DNA from: Paenibacillus xylanexedens
GTDB taxonomy: Bacteria > Bacillota > Bacilli > Paenibacillales > Paenibacillaceae
Assembly: GCF_017874615.1 (NCBI RefSeq)
Contig: NZ_JAGIKV010000011.1
Coordinates: 1 to 64,000, forward strand
Direction: 5' to 3'
Length of the DNA stretch: 64,000 nt
Under the pieces are notes generated by a model that was not told where the DNA came from, made no database searches, and saw only the letters and a program-made list of their open reading frames with translations. Below are positions 27,263 through 35,596 of the stretch, in pieces. Numbering within the stretch: position 1 is the stretch's first letter; each line of letters starts with the position of its first letter. Position numbers and translations under genes: made by a program.

Positions 27263-27967
27263 CTATTTTTGAAACAATTGCGGGTAAAGGGCAGCAACAC
27301 CACCAGCAAGACCCTGTTGTACATTCCGACTGGTATCATCAGCAATAATCTCGTAGAGATCCGCTTCGATGGAATCTATTGCAATTTTGGCAATATCCGT
27401 TGGGCTCGTTTTTGGTGCGTCGATACCTGCCGTCATATCCGTATCCATGAACGCCACGTGCAATCCGGCAACGCTAACGTTCTTAGGCGCTAATTCCAGA
27501 CGTAATGCATTCGTAATTCCCCACTGAGCGGATTTTGCAGCTGAATATGCACCTGAGTTACCAAGGCTGAGCCAAGATAGAGCAGACAGGATATTCAGTA
27601 TCGAACCGCCACCATTCTTCTCTATCACCGGTGCAAACGCACGAATCATTGAAAGCGTACCGAATACATGTGTATTGAACTCCAAGTGAATATCGTTCAG
27701 CTCACCTGTGAGCAGAGAAGCACCCGTAGCGGAACCAGCATTATTGATTAAAAGGGTTACATCACTAGCTACCTCAACTGCAGCCATGACAGATTGTGAA
27801 TCCGTAATATCGAGTTGAAGCGGAATAGCCCCCGGCAGATCAATGGATTCAGGGTTTCGCGCGCCAGCATACACTTTGGTTCCCCTCGCCAGCAGTTCAA
27901 GAGCAAGTTCCTTGCCCAACCCTCGGTTAGCCCCACTTACTATAGCAACTTGTTTCGAAATATTCAT
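27263..27967 (-). CDS. Short-chain dehydrogenase/reductase (TetR-regulated)
   Basis: This 234-residue classical SDR has the cofactor motif SGANRGLGKE near residue 11, the ARN of AGARNPES (NADP preference likely), NNAG near residue 76, the catalytic Ser in NILSALSWL, and the catalytic pair YSAAKSA near residue 142. The start at 27967 follows GAGAGGGAG. Its promoter is nearly identical to that of the TetR gene at 37921, so that repressor probably controls it. A 26-bp dyad lies just downstream of the -10. The substrate is unknown, probably a reactive carbonyl. Confidence 0.92.
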   Translation of the reverse strand: MNISKQVAIVSGANRGLGKELALELLARGTKVYAGARNPESIDLPGAIPLQLDITDSQSVMAAVEVASDVTLLINNAGSATGASLLTGELNDIHLEFNTHVFGTLSMIRAFAPVIEKNGGGSILNILSALSWLSLGNSGAYSAAKSAQWGITNALRLELAPKNVSVAGLHVAFMDTDMTAGIDAPKTSPTDIAKIAIDSIEADLYEIIADDTSRNVQQGLAGGVAALYPQLFQK

Positions 27968-28011
27968 TTATTATTACTCCCTCTCATTGAGAATGTATTC
28001 ATTTTCGAGCT

Positions 28012-28037
28012 GTTATGGGAATGATCATTCTCATAAC
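28012..28037. promoter_or_regulatory. 26-bp dyad in the 5' region of the SDR gene
   Basis: GTTATGgGAATGA and TCATTCtCATAAC are reverse complements but for one position. The dyad sits just after the -10 of the SDR promoter, a repressor position. It is absent from the related TetR promoter. Confidence 0.55.
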
Positions 28038-28047
28038 TCCCAATATC

Positions 28048-28076
28048 AATCTATCACATCAGGAACGATCAGTAAA
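28048..28076 (-). promoter_or_regulatory. SDR promoter sharing the TetR operator
   Basis: The -35 is TTTACT (28071-28076) and the -10 is TAGATT (28048-28053) with a 17-bp spacer. With the bases beside it this 31-bp stretch differs from the TetR gene promoter (37940-37970) at two positions. The spacer contains the near-dyad ATCGTTCCTGAT. Confidence 0.75.
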
Positions 28077-28110
28077 GAATAACTTTTATGATTCATGTCT
28101 TTAGTAAAAG

Positions 28111-28158
28111 AAGATGCCCGATAACCTTTGAAAAAAGGCTCCGAGCATCTTTCTTTGG
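28111..28158. terminator. Terminator after helD
   Basis: AAGATGC-c-CG pairs with CG-a-GCATCTT around an A-rich loop. T-rich sequence follows on both strands. On the minus strand it ends helD. Confidence 0.6.
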
Positions 28159-28188
28159 TCCTTCATTGAGAACGGATTTACATATGGA

Positions 28189-30603
28189 TTATGATTTTAT
28201 GTCATACAGATTCGCAGGTAACGCCTGCACAAATGGTGACCAGTCGCTCACTGTATATAGATGAAGTCGGTGCATGGCTCGTGTGCACGCCGTATACAGA
28301 AGCTTGCGATCATATTCCTGGCTGTAAGCAACGGGTGAAGCATCATAGACCAGGACAGCATCGAACTCAACGCCTTTGGCGAGATACACAGGAATAACCA
28401 TGATTCCTTTTTCGAAAATCTGTGTGTCCTTTGTTATGAGCTGCAACCCTTCGCCGCCTTGACTTTGCAACCTTTCATAGGCGTCACGGCTTTCAGCCGC
28501 GGTTTTCGTAATCACAGCGATGGAATCAAACCCCTCCGCCTTAAGCGCGGCGATGTCTGCGAAAATCTGCGCACCACGCAGCTTATCGTCCTTCAATTTT
28601 GTTAAAAGAGGCTTCTGATCTCCCCTTTCAAACGGTCTGATCTCTCCCCCCCCTGGGAGCATGCATTTCGTGAATTCAACAATCTCTCTGGTTGAACGAT
28701 AACTGCGTACCAGGCGTATCAATGTAGTTTCGCCTTCTCCATATAGGTGAACCAATGGCGAGTTGGATGCTGCCAAATCCGTAGCCTGCATAAAGATGGC
28801 TTGCCCGAAATCCCCCAGCACCGTCATGCGGGCACGAGGAAACAGTTTCTTGAGATATTCGTATTGAAACGCCGAATAATCCTGGCCTTCATCGACAAAG
28901 ACATAACGAATCTCTGTGTTCGTCCGGACGCCTTCGATCATCTCTTTTACATATAAATACGGGGTAGCATCCTCATGGAACAGCTTGTTCTGAAGGATCA
29001 TTGCGTTGGTCTGTTTACAAATCTCAGGCCAGTGCTGTGGGGGGATTGCCCCATTCGTTTGTTCCCGATAAGCGGCTTCATCTACAAATAGTTGTTCGTA
29101 TATCCCTTTCACATCCACGAACTGAAATTTCCGCACACTCTTTCTTAAAGGTTTAAACATGTCTTTCACCAATTTCTGACGAAGCAACTCTTCTTCCCGC
29201 ACTGCAAAGTTAAAGGCGCCCTCATCTTGCACTGCCTTGTTATTTCCGTTATCTCGAGCTGCATATTTTTCTGCCACATCAAACACAGGCTTTTCTTTGT
29301 GCAACATGCGGAAAGCTTCCACATACTCATCCGTGTCCAGATAATTCAATTCCTCCTGAACCCAGTCTGCTTCCCGCTCCAGACGTTCCAGCGAAACAAG
29401 TTCTCTCAGCAACCATTCCTGCAAAAGAAGAATGCGGTTGGACAAGGTAAGATTTTGATCCAAACTGTAAAATTGAGTCTTAATTCGGTCCGCAGTGATG
29501 AATTCACGTCCCCGAAATTGAATCCCGTTAAACCGCATCCCTTCTCTTCCTAACCACTTACCGTAGTTTTGGAGCACTTCAAGGAATGTCTCGGAAGCTT
29601 TGTACTTAATCGCCTCCAGACGAGCTTCATATCCCGGATCATTCTGAGCTGTTAGCACATATTCAATCTGGTCAAAGGCATCCTCTGGTCGGATGGAGGA
29701 ATCCAGCCAATAATTCAGATATTCCTGGAAAGTTGTCTGCTGCATGTTCTCTTCGCCAAGTTCCGGGAGTACGGTTGAGATATAACTGGTAAACATCGGA
29801 TTCGGCGAGAAAAGCACAATCTGATCTGCTTTGACGGTCTGGCGGTGTTTATATAGTAAGTAAGCGACTCGCTGTAACACAGCGGACGTCTTGCCACTGC
29901 CAGCTGCCCCCTGAACGATAAGCATTCGACTTCGGTCATCACGGATAATGGCGTTCTGTTCCTTCTGGATCGTTGCTACAATGCTCTTCATTTGTGAGTC
30001 TGCACCCTTGGCGAGCACTTGCTGCAACAATTCGTCACCAATCGTCTCAGTTGAATCAAACATGCTATGAAGCTGCCCATGTTGAATCTGGAATTGACGC
30101 TTGAGCTCCATCTTTCCGTCGATTCGTCCTGAAGGTGTGTCATAACTTGCTGGCCCGGGAGAGTGATCATAGTACAGACTCGCAATTGGCGTACGCCAGT
30201 CATAGATTAGAAAGTTCAATCCATCTTCATCCATGAAGGATGATACGCCGATGTAGATCTGTTCCGTCAATGTCATGCCTTTTTCCTTATAGTCGAAACG
30301 GCCAAAATACGGCGTTGGAAGCAGTCTCTTTGTATTTTTCCATTGTTGTGTTAACAGCTTGTGCCCGCGCTCCCTCTCGGCCAACACTCTCGACTGCTGA
30401 TTAATGGTATAAAATGCATCTTCAAAATCCGTGTACGAACCCGTATTAATCGTCACTTCTTCCCAGAATCGTTTACGAATTTCGGCAGCCTGTTCATGCA
30501 GTCCGGCAACCTTCGGTTCTAACTCGTCGAGTCTTGCCTGAAGCTTGTTCCTCACCTGCACTAATCTTTCCTCTTCCAACTTCCAATCGTTTGTTTTATC
30601 CAT
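28189..30603 (-). CDS. helD: HelD-type RNA polymerase recycling ATPase (UvrD-like helicase fold)
   Basis: This 804-residue protein has an N-terminal antiparallel coiled-coil arm (RLVQVRNKLQARLDELEPKV), then a superfamily-1 ATPase core with Walker A GAAGSGKTSAVL near residue 233, Walker B-like FVDEGQDYS near residue 588, and late motifs VRSYRSTREI and GVEFDAVLVYD. This layout marks HelD, which frees stalled or hibernating RNA polymerase from DNA, and separates it from DNA-repair UvrD. The start at 30603 follows AAGGGAG, 8 codons inside a longer frame. It is a single-gene unit. Paralogues are common in Bacillales. Confidence 0.88.
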   Translation of the reverse strand: MDKTNDWKLEEERLVQVRNKLQARLDELEPKVAGLHEQAAEIRKRFWEEVTINTGSYTDFEDAFYTINQQSRVLAERERGHKLLTQQWKNTKRLLPTPYFGRFDYKEKGMTLTEQIYIGVSSFMDEDGLNFLIYDWRTPIASLYYDHSPGPASYDTPSGRIDGKMELKRQFQIQHGQLHSMFDSTETIGDELLQQVLAKGADSQMKSIVATIQKEQNAIIRDDRSRMLIVQGAAGSGKTSAVLQRVAYLLYKHRQTVKADQIVLFSPNPMFTSYISTVLPELGEENMQQTTFQEYLNYWLDSSIRPEDAFDQIEYVLTAQNDPGYEARLEAIKYKASETFLEVLQNYGKWLGREGMRFNGIQFRGREFITADRIKTQFYSLDQNLTLSNRILLLQEWLLRELVSLERLEREADWVQEELNYLDTDEYVEAFRMLHKEKPVFDVAEKYAARDNGNNKAVQDEGAFNFAVREEELLRQKLVKDMFKPLRKSVRKFQFVDVKGIYEQLFVDEAAYREQTNGAIPPQHWPEICKQTNAMILQNKLFHEDATPYLYVKEMIEGVRTNTEIRYVFVDEGQDYSAFQYEYLKKLFPRARMTVLGDFGQAIFMQATDLAASNSPLVHLYGEGETTLIRLVRSYRSTREIVEFTKCMLPGGGEIRPFERGDQKPLLTKLKDDKLRGAQIFADIAALKAEGFDSIAVITKTAAESRDAYERLQSQGGEGLQLITKDTQIFEKGIMVIPVYLAKGVEFDAVLVYDASPVAYSQEYDRKLLYTACTRAMHRLHLYTVSDWSPFVQALPANLYDIKS

Positions 30604-30650
30604 GAATGAGTCCACTCCCTTTTCCATTTATTAGGACCAAAAAAAGAGCA

Positions 30651-30853
30651 TTGACAAATCGGAATGTCGGATGTAAAATTAAATTAGGAGAAATAATAGT
30701 TCACCCTTTTTATTTAATCAAAATGTCAAGTGCGCTATAGATTATATCATGGCTTTTTTTCACGTTCAATGCTTTTTTTCGTTCTGTCTGAGTTGAACAA
30801 TAATTTATATTATATAAGGTGTCCCTCGAGCTACACTGGGGGCATCTTTTTTT
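30651..30853 (+). ncRNA. Candidate small RNA between helD and the HxlR gene
   Basis: This 368-bp gap between divergent genes holds a consensus plus-strand promoter, TTGACA (30651-30656), 17 bp, TAAAAT (30674-30679). A terminator follows at 30816-30853, AAGGTGTCCC pairing with GGGGCATCTT (two G-U pairs) and then T7. Between them are about 165 nt with no convincing reading frame or ribosome site. The terminator lies more than 100 bp before the HxlR gene, so the unit is separate from it. This is a sequence-only prediction. Confidence 0.4.
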
Positions 30854-30971
30854 GTGTCCTGGGCATGGTTCATACCCTGAATGCGCTGTAAGCTATACAC
30901 CCCTTTATATATTCGATAAAATGAACGAAACATGAAACATGAGTTGATGCTTTTGGGAGGGATACATAAAT

Positions 30972-31289
30972 ATGAATATAGAACCTGTGGAGGACCGTTG
31001 TCCTGTTGAGTTTGCAGTCAATATGATTGGTGGGAAATGGAAGCTATTAATTATAAATCGGCTCATCCGCCATTCAACAATTCGATTCAATGAATTGCAG
31101 AAAATGCTTGATCCCATTACCCATCGCACGTTAACCAGGCAATTACGAGAACTTGAAGAAGCTGGTTTGATAAACCGTGTTACCCACCCTGTAGTTCCGC
31201 CTAAAGTCGAATATTCCCTTACAGAAAAAGGACAAAGCCTGACTTCGATCTTGTTTCAGCTAGGTGATTGGGGATCGAAACATATGTAA
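30972..31289 (+). CDS. HxlR family regulator
   Basis: This 105-residue winged helix-turn-helix protein is of the DUF24 type (GGKWKLLIINRL near residue 21; THRTLTRQLRELEEAGLI near residue 50). The single Cys at residue 10 (EDRCPVEF) sits where redox-sensing HxlR proteins such as YodB and QorR carry their sensor thiol, so disulphide or electrophile control is plausible. The start at 30972 follows GGGAGGG. The next gene on the same strand is an NmrA/QorB-like reductase, and a dyad (31303-31320) lies between them. Confidence 0.9.
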   Translation: MNIEPVEDRCPVEFAVNMIGGKWKLLIINRLIRHSTIRFNELQKMLDPITHRTLTRQLRELEEAGLINRVTHPVVPPKVEYSLTEKGQSLTSILFQLGDWGSKHM

Positions 31290-31302
31290 AACGCCTTCCC
31301 AT

Positions 31303-31320
31303 AGTATCCTAAGGGATACT
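31303..31320. promoter_or_regulatory. Dyad between the HxlR gene and the reductase
   Basis: AGTATCC-TAAG-GGATACT has perfect 7-bp arms. The position upstream of the reductase gene fits an HxlR-type operator. No T run follows, so it is not a terminator. Confidence 0.55.
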
Positions 31321-31435
31321 CTATATCATTTATGTGCGTACTTACGCTCCTATTCTAAATCCGTTATGCTGAGGTCATTGCTGAGTGTTAACTCATTCAT
31401 TCCAATCACATATTGAAAGGAAGTTATTGACCACT

Positions 31436-32314
31436 ATGACACAGAATGATCGATTTTTAGTATATGGGGCATCGGGCTCCCAAGGCGGCGCTGTCGCTCA
31501 ATTACTCGTTCAACACGGTTGTGAGGTTCGCACGATTACTCGAAATGAGGCAACAGCCAAAACACTGAAGGAACAAAACATTGAAGCTTTCATCGGGGAT
31601 CTATCAGATGTGGAACAGCTCCATACGGCGCATGAAGGTGTAAGTAAAGTATTCCTGAACCTGCCGGTGGAGTTCAATTCGGATAAGATCAGACAATATA
31701 CCAAAAATGCAATTGATGCTGCTATACAGGCAAACGTTAAATTGATTGTAGTTAACACGGGTACCTATGTTCCTGACCCTATCACCCATTCCAAAGGAAT
31801 TGAATTGAAACGTGAAGTTATCCATGAATTGCAGCAAAGTGGTCTTCCATATATCATTGTGGAACCCATTGTATACTTGGAAAACTTCCTGATTCCCGGA
31901 ATACTGAACAATGGCGTTTTGGCCTACCCGGTACCAGCAGACAAGCCGATCTCCTGGATTAGCTTAAACGATGCAGCTCAATTCCACTATTATGCCTTGA
32001 CTCATTCGGAATTGGCAGGAAGCATTATCCCAGCACCTGGATTAGAAGCCCTGACAGGTGTACAATTAGCGGAACAATTCAGTGCTGTATTAGGTGAAAA
32101 GATCAGCTTCATGTCTCTACCTTTTGATCATTTTGAAGCAGCGATTCAGCCTTTGTTGGGAAGTGAGACAGCAGCAGGTCTTAAAGGATTGTACCAATGG
32201 ATTGATGGGCATACAGATCTTCTTCCACGGTATGAAGAGTTGGATGATAACATCAAAGCCAATCTTAAATTAACCAAAATAAGCGATTGGATTCATCGAA
32301 CAATGATTAAATAA
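31436..32314 (+). CDS. NmrA/QorB-like NAD(P)-binding reductase
   Basis: This 292-residue atypical SDR has the Rossmann motif VYGASGSQGGAVAQLL at residues 9-24 and IGDLSDVEQL near residue 57, but lacks a classical YxxxK pair, like NmrA and quinone oxidoreductase 2 (QorB). The start at 31436 is 17 codons inside a longer frame and follows GAAAGGAAG. The link with the upstream redox-type HxlR regulator supports a role in quinone or electrophile reduction. Alternatives are an NADPH-sensing protein or another nucleoside-diphosphate-sugar epimerase-like enzyme. Confidence 0.87.
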   Translation: MTQNDRFLVYGASGSQGGAVAQLLVQHGCEVRTITRNEATAKTLKEQNIEAFIGDLSDVEQLHTAHEGVSKVFLNLPVEFNSDKIRQYTKNAIDAAIQANVKLIVVNTGTYVPDPITHSKGIELKREVIHELQQSGLPYIIVEPIVYLENFLIPGILNNGVLAYPVPADKPISWISLNDAAQFHYYALTHSELAGSIIPAPGLEALTGVQLAEQFSAVLGEKISFMSLPFDHFEAAIQPLLGSETAAGLKGLYQWIDGHTDLLPRYEELDDNIKANLKLTKISDWIHRTMIK

Positions 32315-32322
32315 TATTTTAT

Positions 32323-32374
32323 GAACAAGCCCTTTGAATCTCCAACGGAGAAACGAGTGGCTTGTTCTTTTTAT
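32323..32374 (+). terminator. Terminator of the NmrA-like gene
   Basis: GAACAAGCC/GGCTTGTTC is a perfect 9-bp outer stem with an inner CTCC/GGAG, followed by TTTTTAT. Confidence 0.75.
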
Positions 32375-32545
32375 ATGAGAACTTTAATGGACTCAACTGA
32401 TGCAGATTCAGAGATTGTGATAGGAATAGGCAAAACTTTGATAGAAATGTGGTACAGGTTGGTTCATTCGATATGACATAATAATGTGTATATAGATCAC
32501 CGTACAGGTGGAAATAATAAACATTAGAAAGGATTTGAACATAAC

Positions 32546-33526
32546 ATGGAATATACGAAACTTGGTAATACAGGCTTGGACGTATCTCGATTTTGCCTGG
32601 GATGTATGGGATTTGGGGACGCCAGTAAATGGGTTCATGAATGGGTACTGAATGAAGAAAATTCTCGCCCGGTGATAAAGAAAGCGCTGGAACTAGGCAT
32701 TAATTTCTTCGATACAGCGAATGTATACTCTCTGGGTACAAGCGAGGAGTATCTTGGTCGGGCGTTAAAAGATTATGCCAATCGGGATGAGGTTGTCATT
32801 GCTACCAAAGTACACGGACAAATGCATCAAGGACCCAACGGTTCTGGTCTTTCCAGAAAAGCCATCCTGAGTGAGATTGATAAAAGCCTGAAACGATTGG
32901 AAACCGATTATGTGGATCTCTATATCATTCATCGTTGGGACTACAATACGCCTACTGAAGAAACCATGGAAGCCTTACATGATGTGGTGAAGTCCGGTAA
33001 AGTGAGATATATTGGCGCTTCGGCCATGTTTGCATGGCAGTTCCAAAAAGCATTACATGTAGCAGAGAAAAATGGTTGGACCAAGTTTGTCTCCATGCAG
33101 AACCACTTGAATCTCATCTACCGTGAAGAGGAACGAGAAATGTTGCCTTTATGCAAGGAAGAAAAGATTGGTGTGACTCCTTACAGTCCTCTTGCTTCAG
33201 GCAGGTTAACCCGTGATTGGTCCGTATCAACACTTCGATCCGAGACAGACAAAATTCAGAAATCCAAGTACAATGCAACAAGTGATGCGGATCGGCTTGT
33301 TGTTGAACGAGTTGCATCCATTGCAGAAAAATACGGTGTCCCTCGCACACACATTGCACTTGCCTGGTTGCTGCAAAAAAACACTGTAGCGGCTCCAATT
33401 ATCGGTGCCACCAAAATATCGCATCTGGAAGATGCGGTAGGTGCTCTTTCTGTTAAATTGACCTCAGAAGACGTCTCATTCCTTGAAGAGCCCTATGTCC
33501 CTCACCCTGTAGTAGGTGCTCAATGA
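32546..33526 (+). CDS. Aldo/keto reductase
   Basis: This 326-residue (beta/alpha)8 barrel enzyme has the family tetrad visible: Asp and Tyr in INFFDTANVYSLGTSEEYLG near residue 52, Lys in VVIATKVHG near residue 84, and His in LYIIHRWD near residue 127. The NADP-binding end motif is PIIGATKISHLEDAV near residue 288. It reduces aldehydes or ketones in the cytosol and resembles the YhdN/Tas branch. The start at 32546 follows AAAGGATTTG. It is a single-gene unit with a good terminator, in the redox-enzyme stretch of the window. Confidence 0.93.
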   Translation: MEYTKLGNTGLDVSRFCLGCMGFGDASKWVHEWVLNEENSRPVIKKALELGINFFDTANVYSLGTSEEYLGRALKDYANRDEVVIATKVHGQMHQGPNGSGLSRKAILSEIDKSLKRLETDYVDLYIIHRWDYNTPTEETMEALHDVVKSGKVRYIGASAMFAWQFQKALHVAEKNGWTKFVSMQNHLNLIYREEEREMLPLCKEEKIGVTPYSPLASGRLTRDWSVSTLRSETDKIQKSKYNATSDADRLVVERVASIAEKYGVPRTHIALAWLLQKNTVAAPIIGATKISHLEDAVGALSVKLTSEDVSFLEEPYVPHPVVGAQ

Positions 33527-33545
33527 TCGCTTTAGCTTAAAGTAC

Positions 33546-33590
33546 AGAAGACCTCCTCTTTCCGCATCCGGAAGTTGGGGTCTTCTTTTT
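33546..33590 (+). terminator. Terminator of the aldo/keto reductase gene
   Basis: AGAAGACC/GGTCTTCT with TTTTTA after it. The inner part also pairs (TTCC/GGAA). Confidence 0.8.
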
Positions 33591-33600
33591 ATATCGCGAT

Positions 33601-33972
33601 TTATTTACGCCAAAATGTTGAACATTCTGCCTTATCCGCTATATTGAACTCAATCATTCTCTCAAGTAACGAAAAATCAATCTCCTGTTTCCACTTCATT
33701 CGCACCAACTCTTTGGTGTGATCATACCCCGCCTGAGTGATCTCTTCCGAAAAACGATTAATTCCTGCCTTCTCGGGAGCAACAGCCAAGTGTTGCTTGG
33801 ATACACTAAAGCCAATAATAAAGGTATCATGGTCGGTAAACATCGGTTGATTCCAGGCTATTTTTTGCTTTAAATTCGGGAATTTTTCAGTGACCCAGTT
33901 CAAAACTTCTTCCGTTCGTGCCTGGTGTTCCGGGTTATCGATGCGTGCTATAAATTCTGCAAAGGTCTCCAT
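33601..33972 (-). CDS. DUF1801 / YdhG-like protein
   Basis: This 123-residue soluble protein matches the YdhG/YdeI (DUF1801) fold: an N-terminal helical region (NPEHQARTEEVLNWVTEKFP), the conserved IAWNQPMF near residue 38, then FIIGFSVSKQHLAVAPE near residue 51. The Bacillus protein of this family has a frataxin-like fold and has been described as an intracellular iron chaperone (Fra). Whether this copy handles iron is not shown here. The start at 33972 follows AGGGGGAAAC. Confidence 0.82.
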   Translation of the reverse strand: METFAEFIARIDNPEHQARTEEVLNWVTEKFPNLKQKIAWNQPMFTDHDTFIIGFSVSKQHLAVAPEKAGINRFSEEITQAGYDHTKELVRMKWKQEIDFSLLERMIEFNIADKAECSTFWRK

Positions 33973-34100
33973 TAGTTTCCCCCTATAACAAGAAATCTAC
34001 TACATATATTGTCCCATTCAAACTCATTCTATCATGAATATCAAATTCAAAAACCCTTATCTGCCGATAACTCAACAAAAAATGAGCAGCCTGCTAGACT

Positions 34101-34582
34101 TTAGATATTTTCCTCTATCCAAGATCGCAACTTATCCGCATAGAAAGCGCAGTCATCTGGATCGGACGGAGAACCATTTGTCAAATACAGTTGATCATTC
34201 ACGTATCTAGGGTAAACATGCAGATGATAATGCCACACGTCTTGATTGCCAGCAGGTTCATTATGTTGCCGTGTCGAAATCCCATCACATCCATATGTAC
34301 TTTTCATTGCAAATGCTGTAAGCTGAGCCGCGCGGTGAATTTCAACAGCGTAATCCGCAGGGAGTTCAAAAATATTCTCGAAATGTTGATTGGGAACAAT
34401 AAGAACATGTCCTTTATTGTTTGGCCACCATTTGCCGCTATAAATGCCGTTACCTTTTCATTCTGATAGATGATATCCCTTTGTTTTGTTCCCTGATCAG
34501 GTCGCTCGATACCCCAAATACGACAAAATGGACATTCATACCCTTCAGGCTGATGTGAAAATGATGCCTTCATCTTTCTCAT
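34101..34582 (-). pseudogene. HIT-family hydrolase disrupted by a frameshift
   Basis: The first frame (34582 to about 34440) encodes the N-terminus with CPFCRIWGIE and DIIYQNEKVTAFIA. The rest continues in another frame with KWWPNNKGHVLIVPNQHFENIF, then the HIT catalytic motif WHYHLHVYPRY near 34220, and ends at 34101. The switch needs about one missing base near 34433-34440. HIT proteins hydrolyse nucleotide conjugates, with the middle His of HxHxH as nucleophile. The catalytic half survives but is out of frame with its start at 34582 (site AAAGGAG). A sequencing error is possible. Confidence 0.8.
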
Positions 34583-34778
34583 TCCACTCCTTTCATGTTC
34601 GCTTCACTAGTTATTAGACGCAGTTACCTTCTGTTCGTTGCGATATTCTGCCCGTAGTGTAACGTCCTGTTTTAAACATGTATAATTCACTTGGTAAATT
34701 GTACAGATGGATCTATTTTTTTATGATAATATTTCTAATGTTGTTTACATAACAAAACATTATGGGGGTTTATTTTAA

Positions 34779-34883
34779 TTGCAGAAAAAGAAAGTTATAA
34801 TTTCATTGAGAGAACTATTAGTTCCCGTAGATGCAGAATTTCACTTCAGTGTTGCAAACGAAAATCAAATCAACGTTGCATGA
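34779..34883 (+). CDS. Possible 34-residue protein coupled to the next gene
   Basis: A TTG start at 34779 after GGGGG opens a 34-codon frame (MQKKKVIISLRELLVPVDAE, then 14 more residues). Its TGA stop overlaps the ATG of the following gene (ATGA at 34880-34883). The overlap suggests coupled translation. It is AT-rich and matches no family I know. It could instead be a leader or a chance frame. Confidence 0.35.
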   Translation: MQKKKVIISLRELLVPVDAEFHFSVANENQINVA

Positions 34884-35401
34884 TGAAGAAAAAATATATT
34901 AAAATCGTCATTTTCGTTGTCGTTTTAATGATTATTTCTTCAACTTTTATTCTAATTGAGAACTCAATCACCAAGAAAGAAATTGAGGTTAATTCGAATT
35001 ATTATACTGGTTTTGTTTCGAGAGTACAGAAATTGTATGATACACTTTCTCAAACCAGTGAGGTAGAGTCTAATGAAGAAATCGATCAAATGTTTAATGT
35101 TTATACTTCCATTATTTTAGTGAATGACCGATTGACTCTCCTTAAAGAAAATACTAAAAATTTCTCTGATGTAAACATTCTTATAAATGACTTTTTAATA
35201 TTTAGGAATGAATATGGTTATCTTCTAAAGGACCAAATAAAAGGTAATCGTGCAGATTCTGAAGTACTTATAAAAGTGGTCAAACAGATCAAATTATTCC
35301 TGAATGACTTGCCAATAGAGTACCAGAATTCCAAGGAATTTTCTGATAAATTTAATGCAGCTGCTGACCATATTAAGCCTTTATTACATCTTAATTTCTA
35401 A
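34880..35401 (+). CDS. Membrane-anchored hypothetical protein, AT-rich
   Basis: This 173-residue protein has one N-terminal membrane helix (IKIVIFVVVLMIISSTFILI, residues 7-26) and a predicted all-helical extracellular part rich in Asn, Lys and Glu. Pairs such as LYDTLSQTSEVESNEEIDQM suggest a coiled coil or four-helix bundle, as in chemoreceptor sensor domains without the signalling part. Codon use is clearly more AT-rich than the neighbours, which hints at acquisition by transfer. ATG codons at 34880 and 34883 both fit. It overlaps a possible 34-codon frame by 4 nt. No family recognised. Confidence 0.65.
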   Translation: MMKKKYIKIVIFVVVLMIISSTFILIENSITKKEIEVNSNYYTGFVSRVQKLYDTLSQTSEVESNEEIDQMFNVYTSIILVNDRLTLLKENTKNFSDVNILINDFLIFRNEYGYLLKDQIKGNRADSEVLIKVVKQIKLFLNDLPIEYQNSKEFSDKFNAAADHIKPLLHLNF

Positions 35402-35408
35402 TCTATTT

Positions 35409-35431
35409 GAGCCGCCGTTGCGGCTCTTTTT
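35409..35431 (+). terminator. Terminator of the AT-rich membrane protein gene
   Basis: GAGCCG/CGGCTC with a short loop, then TTTTT. Confidence 0.85.
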
Positions 35432-35596
35432 CTACTTATACATATAATGTTAAAAGAATTGTTAATATTAAATATGAACTTTCACCAAGAAAGTGAGCTA
35501 TAAAACTATCCTTCAATGAACAAAACAGAAAAGCAGCTAACCTTATCGGCAGCTGCTTTCTACTATCTTTAACTATCATTATTGCACACTTCACAA

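Noticed and set aside
34433..34440. Programmed frameshift in the HIT gene
   Set aside because: There is no slippery heptamer with a downstream pseudoknot in view, so a mutation or an error is the simpler reading.
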